From Acidimicrobiaceae bacterium (GTDB lineage Bacteria > Actinomycetota > Acidimicrobiia > Acidimicrobiales > Microtrichaceae), in contig DORQ01000301.1 in assembly GCA_003514205.1 (NCBI GenBank), forward strand, positions 1 through 15,117: a stretch of 15,117 nt of DNA. Reading direction: 5' to 3'. Of the stretch, positions 1 through 7,873 are shown piece after piece (position 1 is the first letter of the stretch; each line of letters starts with the position of its first letter). The translations under genes and the position numbers were made by a program. The notes under the pieces are model-generated. The model was not told the origin of the DNA. It saw only the letters and a list, made by a program, of their open reading frames with translations, and ran no database searches.

Positions 1-692
1 AGAACCTCCAGCATTGCGGCCTCCACACTCGCAACATCGCGTTCACCGCTCGCTATTCGGTCGGCACCAACACACAACGCCTGGTAGATCGACGGCGCGA
101 CAGAACGTTCCTGAGGCGTCAGGTTCACGTTTCGACTGGAGAGCGCAAGCCCATCTGATTCTCGAACTGTCGGACAGGCAACGATCTCCGTTGGAAAGTT
201 GAGGTCTGCGACGAGCCGACGGATCACCGCCACCTGTTGAAAGTCCTTCTCGCCGAAGAAGGCCGAGCATGGTCCAGCAATGTTGAACAGTTTCGCCACG
301 ACCGTGGCCACTCCATCGAAGTGTGTTGGACGATGCTCGCCTTCCAACGTCGTGGAGACCCCCGCAACGGAGACAGTCGTCAATGTTGGCTGGGGATACA
401 TCTCCGCCACGCTTGGCGCAAAGACACACCGGGCCCCGGCCGCCTCCGCCAACGCCAGGTCGCCCTCGAGATCCCGTGGATACGCGTCGAGATCTTCGGT
501 GGGCGCGAACTGAAGTGGGTTGACAAAGATCGTGCCAGCAACAGCATCGCAGCAGCCGCGCGCCGCTTGAAACAACGATTGATGGCCAGCGTGCAGATAC
601 CCCATGGTGGGTACCAGACCGACTGACTGGCCCGTGCTGCGCCAGTCATTCAATCGCTCCCTGAACTCGGCAATCGTTTGAATGAGTTCCAT
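1..692 (-). CDS. panC: Pantothenate synthetase (pantoate-beta-alanine ligase), 3' end cut by window edge
   Basis: PanC joins pantoate and beta-alanine using ATP, through a pantoyl-adenylate, in the cytoplasm; it is the last step of pantothenate (CoA precursor) synthesis. About 230 codons are visible of a family length near 280, so roughly the last 50 residues lie outside the left edge. Reading from the ATG at 692 I see VPTMGYLHAGH at residues 27-37, with the HxGH nucleotide-binding motif at 34-37, GEKDFQQ at 147-153, and the KMSKS-like SSRN at 185-188 preceded by VRESDGLAL. The frame is open throughout. The ATG shares its A with the TAA stop of the upstream DUF2520 gene (TAATG), which supports this start and suggests translational coupling. 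The same neighbours occur in mycobacteria (Rv3603c-panC). Identification is secure. Confidence 0.96.
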   Translation of the reverse strand, partial: MELIQTIAEFRERLNDWRSTGQSVGLVPTMGYLHAGHQSLFQAARGCCDAVAGTIFVNPLQFAPTEDLDAYPRDLEGDLALAEAAGARCVFAPSVAEMYPQPTLTTVSVAGVSTTLEGEHRPTHFDGVATVVAKLFNIAGPCSAFFGEKDFQQVAVIRRLVADLNFPTEIVACPTVRESDGLALSSRNVNLTPQERSVAPSIYQALCVGADRIASGERDVASVEAAMLEV

Positions 693-1459
693 TAGCCACT
701 CCCTGTCTGGCCTGAAGCAGTCTCGCGAGCGAGACGCTGAGCGCAGGCCATCATTGCCTCATAGGCCCCCCGCTCGGACGGATCAAGTGCAGCGAGATGC
801 CGATTCAGGGTTTCCTGATCGCCGCGCGCCGCTGGGCCCGTCAAGGCCCGTCCGGGTCCGACTCGCGCAACGTTGGCCAGCGTGCCCTCGACAAGTCCGA
901 GAAATACCTCAAAGGGGAGGCCGATCCCGGCGCCAACGCGTTCGACTTGTCCCATCAGCGCAACCAGGTGATTCGAAGCAATACACGCAGCCGCGTGGTA
1001 GGCGGCCCGGTGAACATCGGGCACCTCCACACATCTGCCGCCGAGTGCGAGCACCATCGCGTGAAGCAGATCATCGCCGGCCACGGCGAAGGTGGCTCCC
1101 TGCGCGAGCAGCGTTGACCCGGCCTCGGGATCTGTGAGCGACACGAGTGGATGAATTGACCCGACCCGATCGAAACGATGCGCAAACACGTCGAGGCCGA
1201 GCGAACCTGCAACATGGGCCATAACCACGCCGGGAACTGGGGTGATGTGAGCTGCAACCTCGGCGACTGCATCATCGGACACACAAATCAACACGCACTG
1301 CACACCCTCACAGGCAGTGGCGAGACTCCGACCGCGCTCCCATGGTCCATCGACCTCATAGCCAGCATCCCGAAGCGCTCGTGCGAAGGAGCCTCCCGCG
1401 CGACCAGCACCGATCACGCGGACCAGTCCCAGCTGAGGAGCATCGAGGGGAATCGTCAC
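692..1459 (-). CDS. Rossmann-like and DUF2520 domain protein, panC-linked
   Basis: This is a 255-residue NAD(P)-binding Rossmann protein of the COG5495/DUF2520 type, resembling Rv3603c, which is also next to panC in M. tuberculosis. The N-terminal VRVIGAGRAGGSFA gives the GxGxxG dinucleotide loop. The middle has SIHPLVSL, and the C-terminal helical domain has AAYHAAACIASNHLVAL and ALTGPAARGD, which I associate with DUF2520. The fold is like short dehydrogenases with a 6PGDH/ketopantoate-reductase-type C-terminal domain. The reaction is unproven; linkage to panC makes a role in pantoate supply an inference. A TTG at 1480 would give 7 more residues, but I chose the GTG at 1459 because it forms a GTGA overlap with the folK stop and has GAGGG six bases upstream. 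Its own stop overlaps the panC start. Confidence 0.85.
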   Translation of the reverse strand: MTIPLDAPQLGLVRVIGAGRAGGSFARALRDAGYEVDGPWERGRSLATACEGVQCVLICVSDDAVAEVAAHITPVPGVVMAHVAGSLGLDVFAHRFDRVGSIHPLVSLTDPEAGSTLLAQGATFAVAGDDLLHAMVLALGGRCVEVPDVHRAAYHAAACIASNHLVALMGQVERVGAGIGLPFEVFLGLVEGTLANVARVGPGRALTGPAARGDQETLNRHLAALDPSERGAYEAMMACAQRLARETASGQTGSG

Positions 1460-1905
1460 TCGAGTCCCTCGACCTGCCAAACGCGCCCCTCGGCAAGCTC
1501 AAGCTCGGCAGCCGAGACGAGGTCTGGCGCAAGATCACGAAGCGGTGCCAGCACGAACTTACGGTCTTTCCATCGCGGGTGAGGAAGCTCCAAACGATCA
1601 TCCTTCACGGTCACCCCCTCCATCCAGATGATGTCCACATCGAGTGTTCGAGGCCCCCAACGGGTCTCCCGAACCCGGTGCGCAGCAGACTCAAGCCGTT
1701 GACAAATCCTCAGCAGTTCATGGCCACTGAGCTGCGTATCAAGCTCTGCCACCAGGTTGAGAAACGGTTGCTGGTCAACCCCGCCAACGGGATCGGTTTC
1801 ATACACGGGCGACACGGCCACCACACTCGGCAACGACGCTACAGCGTCGGCAAGGAACTTCCGCCGATCGCCCAAGTTAGAGCCCAGGCTCAGAAAGGCT
1901 CTCAC
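1456..1905 (-). CDS. folK: 6-hydroxymethyl-7,8-dihydropterin pyrophosphokinase (HPPK)
   Basis: HPPK transfers pyrophosphate from ATP to 6-hydroxymethyl-dihydropterin, the step before dihydropteroate synthase. With the GTG start the protein is 149 residues, normal for stand-alone HPPK. Visible signatures are LSLGSNLGDR near the N terminus, the YETDPVGGVDQQPFLNLV segment, RWGPRTLDVDI with the two Mg-binding aspartates, and LPHPRWKDRKFVLAPL. An ATG at 1968 would add 21 low-complexity residues (GGSGELGGS type) and overlap folB by 67 bases. I prefer GTG 1905 because it makes a GTGA overlap with the folB stop and places the LSLGSN strand at the usual distance from the start. It is followed by another GTGA overlap into the DUF2520 gene. 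Confidence 0.95.
   Translation of the reverse strand: MRAFLSLGSNLGDRRKFLADAVASLPSVVAVSPVYETDPVGGVDQQPFLNLVAELDTQLSGHELLRICQRLESAAHRVRETRWGPRTLDVDIIWMEGVTVKDDRLELPHPRWKDRKFVLAPLRDLAPDLVSAAELELAEGRVWQVEGLE
1466..1470 (-). promoter_or_regulatory. Ribosome binding site deciding the DUF2520 start
   Basis: GAGGG lies six bases before the GTG at 1459 and inside the 3' end of folK. It favours the coupled GTGA start over the TTG at 1480. Confidence 0.55.
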
Positions 1906-2264
1906 GTTCTCCGCCGCTGGATCCGAACCCCCGAGCTCCCCAGATCCTCCGGTACTGGAGGGCGGCATTTCGTAACGGAAATGGTGACCCCGTCGATCCG
2001 TTCGTCACGAAGCAGCTCCTCAGCCACAACGGTGGCGAATCGCTCCATCAACGCAAAGCGTTGGTCGTTCGCAACTGCTGCGATCTGGCCACAGAGTGCG
2101 CCGTAGTCAACGGTTCTAGCCAGGTCATCTGTACTTCCTGCAGGGGAAAGATCCGCCTCGATGTCGGCATCGATCGAGAAGGGTTGACGCCGAACTTGCT
2201 CCTCAGGCAGGGCTCCGCAGTACGCGAGCACCCTCAGTCCGCGAAGCTCAATTCGATCAGGCAT
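1902..2264 (-). CDS. folB: Dihydroneopterin aldolase
   Basis: FolB cleaves 7,8-dihydroneopterin to 6-hydroxymethyl-dihydropterin and glycolaldehyde and can epimerise the substrate. The protein is 120 residues, the usual length. Evidence: the N-terminal IELRGLRVLAYCGALPEEQ, the TVDYGAL segment with the conserved Tyr, LMERFATVVAEELL with the pterin-anchoring Glu, and VTISVTKCRPP carrying the catalytic Lys. The reading frame stays open upstream to 2441, but that extension is arginine/proline-rich and overlaps the previous gene. The ATG at 2264 matches the family N terminus and overlaps the upstream stop by 8 bases. The stop shares bases with the folK GTG (GTGA). Confidence 0.94.
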   Translation of the reverse strand: MPDRIELRGLRVLAYCGALPEEQVRRQPFSIDADIEADLSPAGSTDDLARTVDYGALCGQIAAVANDQRFALMERFATVVAEELLRDERIDGVTISVTKCRPPVPEDLGSSGVRIQRRRT

Positions 2265-2856
2265 CGTCCTGTGCCCCGCTAGCAATGCCTGCTTGGGCGG
2301 CGCTCGCATTGTCAGTCTGGGCCTTGGCCTCCTGCGATGCCTTGAATTGTGCTGCTCGCAACTTGCCGGCCGTGGCGACAATGTCTCGACCTGGGGGTCC
2401 GATCTGACGGGAGGTGATGTGCTCAAGCAAGAAGATCGCACGTGGAGGCTCCGGAACCAATCCTGCCCATACGAGGTAGCCCGCCATCAGGCCAATGATC
2501 CGATCGCCAAGTTCGTCAAGGTGATAGAGCACCTTGTGACCCTTCGCCAGAAGCTGCTGCAGTTCGGGGTATACCTCTGCCATATATCGAGGAAGGTCCT
2601 CAGTGGCGGGGAACGGACGATGGCGCCAGTTCACCGACATCTCGTCGTAGTTGTGAAGGTTATGAGAGGCCGGAATCAAGCTCACCACCGGCGAGAACCC
2701 CTGCTCACGCACCCAGATGATCTCCTCCTGGCGTCGAACGCGACGGTGATTCGCCCCGTACCCTCCCGGCCGTTCGCACAGCGCAAGCTTGTCTTCCATT
2801 ACCCAGCAGAAATGCCGTGGCTTGATTCCCTGAGCCCATTTACCCTTTGCGGCCAT
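2257..2856 (-). CDS. Dual-specificity-phosphatase-like protein lacking the catalytic Cys (putative pseudophosphatase)
   Basis: This 199-residue protein sits between folP and folB. Its layout follows cysteine phosphatases: HFCWVMEDKLALCERPGG (15-32) resembles the FxWV...LAxxxRPG opening of DSP-like proteins, GFSPVVSLIPA (53-63) resembles the VVSL strand, RPF (80-82) leads into the general-acid loop, and VLYHLDELGDR (109-119) followed by IIGLMAGYLVWAGL matches the P-loop and next helix. In active enzymes the loop is HCx5R; here it reads H112-L113-DELGD-R119, so Arg is kept but Cys is Leu. The Leu codon is CTT, several base changes from a Cys codon, so a single error is unlikely to explain it. 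The tail after residue 165 is Ala/Gln/Lys-rich and probably disordered. AAAGGA six bases upstream supports the ATG. Function is unknown; the family assignment is by motif reading only. Confidence 0.7.
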   Translation of the reverse strand: MAAKGKWAQGIKPRHFCWVMEDKLALCERPGGYGANHRRVRRQEEIIWVREQGFSPVVSLIPASHNLHNYDEMSVNWRHRPFPATEDLPRYMAEVYPELQQLLAKGHKVLYHLDELGDRIIGLMAGYLVWAGLVPEPPRAIFLLEHITSRQIGPPGRDIVATAGKLRAAQFKASQEAKAQTDNASAAQAGIASGAQDDA

Positions 2857-2862
2857 GAAGTT

Positions 2863-2868
2863 TCCTTT
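2863..2868 (-). promoter_or_regulatory. Ribosome binding site of the phosphatase-like gene
   Basis: AAAGGA with a six-base spacer precedes the ATG at 2856. It is one of the clearer Shine-Dalgarno sequences in the array and fixes the start inside the 60-base gap after folP. Confidence 0.55.
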
Positions 2869-2916
2869 GTGGTGTCGGCAAGATCCTCGCCGATCGATGT
2901 GAGTGCGATGCTGTGG

Positions 2917-3831
2917 TCATGAGAGGTTCCCCGCAGTAGCGAATGCCGGGCTCAGTGGCGTCAGCCTGAGGTCGTGATGCGCTGCAATCAGTCGAGCGGT
3001 TGGCGCAACATCGTGGGTCCGGATGATCTGCACTCCGTGCGCAATCGCCCACCCCGCCGCCGCAAGGCCCGCTTCAAGGCGATCATCGGGAGGAACCATT
3101 GATGCGGCTTCTCGCCCATCCTCAAGCGTAGGTCGGCTGGGATCCTGCATGCGGGAACCGATTCGGAGTTCGGCCGCCCGGTCGGAGGCGGCGGTGACGA
3201 GCCCCAAGGAGCGCTTTCTGCTGACGCCGAGCACGACGGGCCAACCTGAGTCCACCAACTTGTCGATGTTGCCGAGCAGTTTGAGGTTGTCCTCATGGGA
3301 TTTACCGAACCCGATGCCCGGGTCGATCCATATCTCCTCAACCCCAGCCTGACGGGCCGACTCAGCCGCCGCCGTCAAATACTCGAGCACCTCGTCCACC
3401 ACTGACTCATACTGCGGGTTGTCCTGCATGGTTGCCGGAGTTCCACGCATATGCATACATACCCAACCAGCACCATGGTCGGCAGCCACCGCACCAATTG
3501 ATGCAGAAACATCGTTCAGAATGCTCGCCCCAGCCCCAAGAGCCCGATGAGCAGTTTCTTCGTTGCGAGTGTCAATCGAGATTCGTACATCGCTTCCCGC
3601 AAAGTTGGCAGCTAGGGCCGTAATGACGGGCACCACTCGCTCAATCTCGGTGGCGGGATCAACCTCGGTAGCGCTTGGACGAGTGGACTCCCCACCAACG
3701 TCGATCACGCTCGCTCCCTCGTCGACCATGATCTGAGCGCGCGCAACGGCCGCCTCGACATCGAGGTAGCTTCCGCCGTCGCTGAACGAGTCCGGCGTGA
3801 CGTTAAGAACTCCCATGATTTGGGCCATCAC
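2917..3831 (-). CDS. folP: Dihydropteroate synthase
   Basis: DHPS condenses 6-hydroxymethyl-dihydropterin pyrophosphate with p-aminobenzoate to dihydropteroate and is the sulfonamide target. The 304-residue TIM barrel has all the familiar signatures: GVLNVTPDSFSDGG near residues 7-20, GGESTRP, SIDT, ILNDVSA, MHMRGTPATMQ, DPGIGFGK, the GVSRKR lysine/arginine strand, and C-terminal IIRTHDV. The Asn, Arg, Asp, Lys and Arg-x-His positions that bind pterin and phosphate are therefore present. The start may be the GTG at 3831 or the immediately following ATG at 3828; both give the same enzyme. It lies 60 bases after folE and 60 bases before the phosphatase-like gene. The middle-to-late segment after GVSRKR is somewhat longer and more acidic than in many homologues. 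Confidence 0.96.
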   Translation of the reverse strand: MMAQIMGVLNVTPDSFSDGGSYLDVEAAVARAQIMVDEGASVIDVGGESTRPSATEVDPATEIERVVPVITALAANFAGSDVRISIDTRNEETAHRALGAGASILNDVSASIGAVAADHGAGWVCMHMRGTPATMQDNPQYESVVDEVLEYLTAAAESARQAGVEEIWIDPGIGFGKSHEDNLKLLGNIDKLVDSGWPVVLGVSRKRSLGLVTAASDRAAELRIGSRMQDPSRPTLEDGREAASMVPPDDRLEAGLAAAGWAIAHGVQIIRTHDVAPTARLIAAHHDLRLTPLSPAFATAGNLS

Positions 3832-3868
3832 AACGATTCAGCGTAGCGGTAGGTGTCAAATTGGGCAG

Positions 3869-3882
3869 TGCCGTTTGCGGCA
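3869..3882 (-). other. Short GC hairpin between folE and folP
   Basis: On the transcribed strand this reads TGCCG-CAAA-CGGCA, a perfect 5-bp stem with a 4-base loop, about 10 bases past the folE stop. No run of T follows, so I do not call it a terminator; it may be a pause or processing site, or chance. Confidence 0.25.
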
Positions 3883-3891
3883 GTCTGGCGT

Positions 3892-4503
3892 TTAGGACAG
3901 GATCAACCGCATCGCTTCGGATCTCGCCGAAACGTCTGTTCGAAACAGTCCCCTCACGGCAGAGGTGACCGTGGAAGACCCTGGCTTGCGGACTCCTCGC
4001 ATCGCCATGCACAAGTGTTCCGCCTCAATGACTACCACGGCGCCGCGAGGGTCCAATTCTGCAACCAAGGCGTCCGCCACCTGAGTGGTGAGTCGTTCTT
4101 GCACCTGGGGCCGCTTTGCAAACCCATCAACAAGGCGAGCAAGTTTCGACAACCCGGTGATTCTGCCTTCGGTTGAGGGGATGTAGGCAACGTGGGCCTT
4201 ACCAAAGAACGGCACCAAGTGATGCTCACACATCGAATAGAAGGCGATGTCCCGAACCAGAATCAACTCGTCATGTTCGGCGTCAAAGGTCACCTTGAGA
4301 TGCCGGGATGGGTCTTCGTGAAGCCCCGCACAGGTCTCTGCGTACATTCGCGCAACGCGCGCTGGGGTGTCGCGCAGGCCATCGCGGTCGGGGTCTTCGC
4401 CAATTGCGGCCAGGATCTCGCGAACTGCCCGCTCGACTCGAAGGAGGTCTACAGAGGATGATTCCGATGGATTGATTGGTTCGCTGCGATTGAGGTCGCT
4501 CAC
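3892..4503 (-). CDS. folE: GTP cyclohydrolase I
   Basis: FolE converts GTP to 7,8-dihydroneopterin triphosphate plus formate, the first committed step of folate synthesis. The protein is 203 residues, standard for the type IA enzyme. Zinc ligands are visible: C92 and H95 in [12 protein letters not shown] and C165 in [40 protein letters not shown] (115-138) is the conserved helix of the active-site tunnel, and TVTSAVRG closes the core. The N-terminal 17 residues are polar and probably flexible. The start is GTG at 4503, overlapping the ftsH TGA as GTGA, so FolE is probably translated by coupling to FtsH; AGGA about ten bases upstream may help. The order ftsH-folE-folP is the same in mycobacteria. 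Confidence 0.97.
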   Translation of the reverse strand: MSDLNRSEPINPSESSSVDLLRVERAVREILAAIGEDPDRDGLRDTPARVARMYAETCAGLHEDPSRHLKVTFDAEHDELILVRDIAFYSMCEHHLVPFFGKAHVAYIPSTEGRITGLSKLARLVDGFAKRPQVQERLTTQVADALVAELDPRGAVVVIEAEHLCMAMRGVRKPGSSTVTSAVRGLFRTDVSARSEAMRLILS

Positions 4504-6323
4504 TGCACCGCCATTCCTGGTTGGGGAAGCAGCAATGCTAGGTCGGATTCATCGAGCGTTTCCCGCTCGATCAGCGCAGCAGCCAGACTGTCCAACACGC
4601 TGCGTTGGTCAGTGATGATTCTGCGAGCTGTTTCCTCCGCCTGATCGAGCAGCGCCTTCACTTCTGAATCCACAACTGCCGCGACCTCGTTTGAGAGGTC
4701 GCCTCGCGTACCGCCTTCGCGGGAGAGGAATGACTCCTCATCAAGGCCTTTGAGGCGCTGGGGTCCAATCTTCTCGCTCATCCCGAACTCGGTCACCATC
4801 GACCGGGCGAGTCGAGTCGCTTGTTTGATGTCGTCGTAGGCACCAGTGGTGATTTCCCCAAAGACGATCTCCTCTGCGGCGCGGCCACCAAAAAGCATGG
4901 CCAATCGAGCGAGCAGTTCAGCGCGGGTGTGGGTATGGCGATCTTCCAAGGGCAGGCTCATGGTCCATCCAAGCGCGCTCCCCCTCGCCACGATGGAGAC
5001 CTTGTGGATCGGGTCCGAATGCACCAACGAATGACCCACCAGCGTGTGGCCGCCCTCATGGTAGGCAGTTACCGACTTCTCTTTGTCGGTCATAACTCGG
5101 CTCTTGCGCTCGGGCCCAGCGATCACTCGATCGATTGCTTCATTCATGTCGCTCACCTCAATGGTGGAGCCGCGGCGACGGCCACACATCAAGGCCGCCT
5201 CATTGATCACATTCGCCAAATCCGCTCCAGTGAACCCTGGGGTACGACGAGCAACCACGGACAGGTCAACAGCAGGGCTGAGCGGCTTGTTGCGAGCATG
5301 CACCGCCAAAATGGCCTCACGACCACGTAGATCAGGTGCGTCGACCAGGATTTGTCGATCAAATCGACCAGGCCGCAACAGGGCAGGGTCGAGAATATCG
5401 GGCCGGTTTGTGGCCGCCATGAGTGTGACGCCCGTGGTTGAGTCAAAGCCGTCCATTTCAACGAGGAGCTGGTTCAGCGTCTGCTCACGTTCGTCATGGC
5501 CACCCCCAGTTCCAGCGCCACGGTGTCGACCCACTGCATCGATCTCGTCAACAAAGACGATTGCTGGGGCCTCCGCCTTCGCTTGTTTGAAGAGATCTCG
5601 AACCCGGGCAGCGCCAACCCCAACGAACATTTCGACGAAGTCAGACCCAGAGATGGTGAAGAAGGGGACTCCTGCCTCCCCTGCCACTGCTTTCGCAAGA
5701 AGCGTCTTTCCGGTTCCCGGCGGGCCGACCAACAACACGCCGCGAGGGATCTTCGCTCCGAGCGCAGCGAACCGGCCAGGGTCCGCAAGAAAGTCCTTAA
5801 TCTCGCCGAGTTCCGCAACCGCCTCATCTGCTCCAGCAACATCGGCGAAGGTGACATCTGGTGAATCGCGGTTTCTACGAGTCCGTGCCCGACCGAATTT
5901 TGCCGCCTTGCCTCCGCCCTGCATCTGCGTTGCGAAGTAGGCGAAGATCCCCACGATGGCGAGCAATGGAAGGTAGTCGGCGACAAAGGACCCGAGGTTG
6001 AACCCGTCCTCATTGTCAGCAGTGGTCTTCACCTTCTCGGACAAGAGCAGCGTGGTCATCTCGTCAGCAAATTCTGGAGGGACAACCGAGCGAAACTTCT
6101 GACCGCTCTTCAGGGTGCCCGTGATGTCGTTGGTGCGATTCCCGAGCGTGGCCTTGAGCACACCGCCCGTGCGAACCGCTGTCTCAAGTTGGCTGAGGTT
6201 CAGCTCTTTGGGTTCCGCTGGGGCAAGGAGTTGTTGGGCTCCAATGAGAACCAGAATCGCCGCCACGCAAGCTGCCAGAACGAGCCGAGTGTTTCGTGGA
6301 ATAGGTTTGCGAGAAGAATTCAT
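4500..6323 (-). CDS. ftsH: ATP-dependent zinc metalloprotease FtsH
   Basis: FtsH is a hexameric membrane AAA+ protease that extracts and degrades misfolded membrane proteins and short-lived regulators. With the ATG at 6323 the protein is 607 residues. Topology: TM1 about 14-34, an extracytoplasmic domain about 36-110, TM2 about 113-134, then a basic linker. The AAA domain has Walker A GPPGTGKT (200-207), pore loop FVEMFVGVG (229-237), Walker B IVFVDE (255-260) and the SRH arginine fingers in [10 protein letters not shown] (315-324). The protease domain carries HEGGH (422-426), an HExxH zinc site where HEAGH is more usual. The C terminus is short ([10 protein letters not shown]) without a long disordered tail. 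A TTG at 6353 would add ten residues, but the ATG gives a typical short cytosolic N terminus. The stop overlaps the folE start. Confidence 0.97.
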   Translation of the reverse strand: MNSSRKPIPRNTRLVLAACVAAILVLIGAQQLLAPAEPKELNLSQLETAVRTGGVLKATLGNRTNDITGTLKSGQKFRSVVPPEFADEMTTLLLSEKVKTTADNEDGFNLGSFVADYLPLLAIVGIFAYFATQMQGGGKAAKFGRARTRRNRDSPDVTFADVAGADEAVAELGEIKDFLADPGRFAALGAKIPRGVLLVGPPGTGKTLLAKAVAGEAGVPFFTISGSDFVEMFVGVGAARVRDLFKQAKAEAPAIVFVDEIDAVGRHRGAGTGGGHDEREQTLNQLLVEMDGFDSTTGVTLMAATNRPDILDPALLRPGRFDRQILVDAPDLRGREAILAVHARNKPLSPAVDLSVVARRTPGFTGADLANVINEAALMCGRRRGSTIEVSDMNEAIDRVIAGPERKSRVMTDKEKSVTAYHEGGHTLVGHSLVHSDPIHKVSIVARGSALGWTMSLPLEDRHTHTRAELLARLAMLFGGRAAEEIVFGEITTGAYDDIKQATRLARSMVTEFGMSEKIGPQRLKGLDEESFLSREGGTRGDLSNEVAAVVDSEVKALLDQAEETARRIITDQRSVLDSLAAALIERETLDESDLALLLPQPGMAVQ

Positions 6324-6363
6324 GCCGTGCTTAGCGTAACGACACAATTTCAACAGCGGTCAA

Positions 6364-6906
6364 CTACTCCGTCTCCGGCTTCACAAATTTCGCAAGATAC
6401 GGAAGGTTTCGGTATCGCTGACCAACGTCGAGGCCATATCCGACGAGCCACTCCTCATCGGCGATCGTGAACCCAACAGACGCCACTTCAAGTTCTTCCA
6501 CGTTTGCCGAAGCACGAGCAATTAACGCACACACCCGAAGTGACGCGGGGTTCCTCGCCTCAAGGTTGCGGCGCAGATAGCGAAGGGTAAGCCCGCTATC
6601 GACGATGTCTTCGATCAAGATGACATCGCGACCAGCGATATCGCTATCGAGATCCTTCACCAGACGCACCACGCCGGAAGTTCGAGTACTCGAACCGTAG
6701 GAGGAGACTGCAATGAAGTCGATCTCCACGGGAACGTCCATGGCACGAGCCAGATCGGTGAGAAACACGTAGGCTCCCTTCAGCACACAGACCAAGAGCG
6801 GATTCTTGTCCCGATACAACTCGGTGAGCTCTGCACCCATTTCCTTGATTCGGTTCTGGATCTGAACCTCGGTGAGCAGGATCTCCCCGACTTCTGGGTC
6901 ATTCAT
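6364..6906 (-). CDS. hpt: Hypoxanthine (guanine) phosphoribosyltransferase
   Basis: Hpt transfers phosphoribosyl from PRPP to hypoxanthine or guanine for purine salvage. From the ATG at 6906 the protein is 180 residues, the normal length. Evidence: ILLTEVQIQNRIKEMG at the N terminus, VCVLKGAYVFLTDLARA with the LKG cis-peptide loop, VSSYGSSTRTSG (the flexible Ser-Tyr loop), VILIEDIVDSGLTL (the PRPP-binding motif), and EWLVGYGLDVGQRYRNLPYLA at the C terminus. A TTG at 6969, four bases after the tilS stop, would add 21 residues not obviously related to the family; I prefer the ATG although neither start has a strong Shine-Dalgarno. The tilS-hpt-ftsH succession is common in bacteria. Confidence 0.95.
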   Translation of the reverse strand: MNDPEVGEILLTEVQIQNRIKEMGAELTELYRDKNPLLVCVLKGAYVFLTDLARAMDVPVEIDFIAVSSYGSSTRTSGVVRLVKDLDSDIAGRDVILIEDIVDSGLTLRYLRRNLEARNPASLRVCALIARASANVEELEVASVGFTIADEEWLVGYGLDVGQRYRNLPYLAKFVKPETE

Positions 6907-6972
6907 CGCGAACTGCACTGAAGCGATGCTAGATGCCCTGACCAGCACCGTCCCATTCGAACCGCCCAAGGG

Positions 6973-7860
6973 CTACGCCTCAGTTGCTTGAGGGCTCGTT
7001 GCCGGCCCGAGGAGGCGGAGCCGTTGGTGGCGCCGTGCGATTGACCAGCCTTCGCCAATGTCAGCACGCGGCCGGGGACCGTTCGCCACCTCCAACATCC
7101 GATCGATTGCTGCCAGGTTCGGTGGGTAGTGATTCCCTGTTTCAACACGCCACCAGTTCCTCAACGCCAGTGTCGCCAGCGCTCGAGGCGCAGCCGCAAT
7201 CTCCTGGGCATCAGTCGGGTCGAGCTCCGCGGCGAGTTCCCCAAGCACCTCCAGATCTGCTCGGGCCAGCGCCGCGGTACGAGCCAGCAACGGGGCCACC
7301 TGGCGCCCGGCGAGTTCGTCCATCAGAGGAAGGAGTTCGCTGCGCACTCGGTTACGCAGGAACCGCTTGTCCGTGTTGGAAGGATCGATGAATGGTGAGA
7401 TCTGCAAGTGCTCACACAGCGCTTCGGTCTCCGCTCGACGAAGGTGCAACAGTGGCCGGAACTGTTCATTGATCCCCGATGTCCCGGTCAGCCCCGCGCC
7501 GCGAAGCAGAAACAGCAGCACCGTCTCAGCCTGATCGTCGAGCGTATGGCCAGTGCACACGTCGGCTGGAAGCGCGCCATATCGAGCTTCACGCGCACGG
7601 GCTTCAAGATTTGGACCGTCCTCAACTTCAACGGTCACCGCTTTGAAAGCTGCCCCGAAGCGCTTTGCCAACTGAGCCACGAACTCTGCCTCGTTGACTG
7701 AGTTTGGCCGTAGGCCGTGGTCCACATGGATTGCGGTGACATGGTTGGCACTGTGAACCGCTAGTGCCAAAAGTGCACACGAATCTGCACCGCCGGAAAC
7801 GGCACACGTCAACGAGGCACTCTTGGGGAACCGACACTTTTCCAGGAGTTCATCGATCAC
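6973..7860 (-). CDS. tilS: tRNA(Ile)-lysidine synthase
   Basis: TilS uses ATP and lysine to convert C34 of the CAU-anticodon tRNA-Ile to lysidine, so that it reads AUA and is charged with isoleucine. The 295-residue protein has the N-type ATP-pyrophosphatase P-loop AVSGGADSCAL (SGGADS at 22-27), AIHVDHGLR, the TGHTLDDQAETVLLFLLRGAG segment, and the FIDPSNTDKRFLRNRVRSELLPLM stretch typical of the tRNA-binding linker. It is a short actinobacterial-type form. The start is GTG at 7860, with AGGTGA seven bases upstream overlapping the stop of the protease gene. The intergenic distance is 11 bases, so the two genes are almost certainly cotranscribed. Confidence 0.95.
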   Translation of the reverse strand: MIDELLEKCRFPKSASLTCAVSGGADSCALLALAVHSANHVTAIHVDHGLRPNSVNEAEFVAQLAKRFGAAFKAVTVEVEDGPNLEARAREARYGALPADVCTGHTLDDQAETVLLFLLRGAGLTGTSGINEQFRPLLHLRRAETEALCEHLQISPFIDPSNTDKRFLRNRVRSELLPLMDELAGRQVAPLLARTAALARADLEVLGELAAELDPTDAQEIAAAPRALATLALRNWWRVETGNHYPPNLAAIDRMLEVANGPRPRADIGEGWSIARRHQRLRLLGPATSPQATEA

Positions 7861-7867
7861 CGCAACG

Positions 7868-7873
7868 TCACCT
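7868..7873 (-). promoter_or_regulatory. Ribosome binding site of tilS overlapping the upstream stop
   Basis: AGGTGA lies seven bases before the tilS GTG and shares bases with the TAG of the DUF2342 gene (7872-7874), fixing the GTG start. Confidence 0.6.

Noticed and set aside
1342..2106. A 254-codon plus-strand open frame across folK and folB
   Set aside because: Both genes on the minus strand carry full family signatures; the opposite-strand translation has none.
3854..3859. TTGACA on the minus strand in the folE-folP gap as a -35 box
   Set aside because: No acceptable -10 at 16-18 bases; a matching -10 would fall on the folP start codon.
5083..5940. A 285-codon plus-strand open frame within ftsH
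   Set aside because: It is antisense to the highly conserved AAA domain of FtsH and has a Ser/Arg/Pro-rich translation with no domain.
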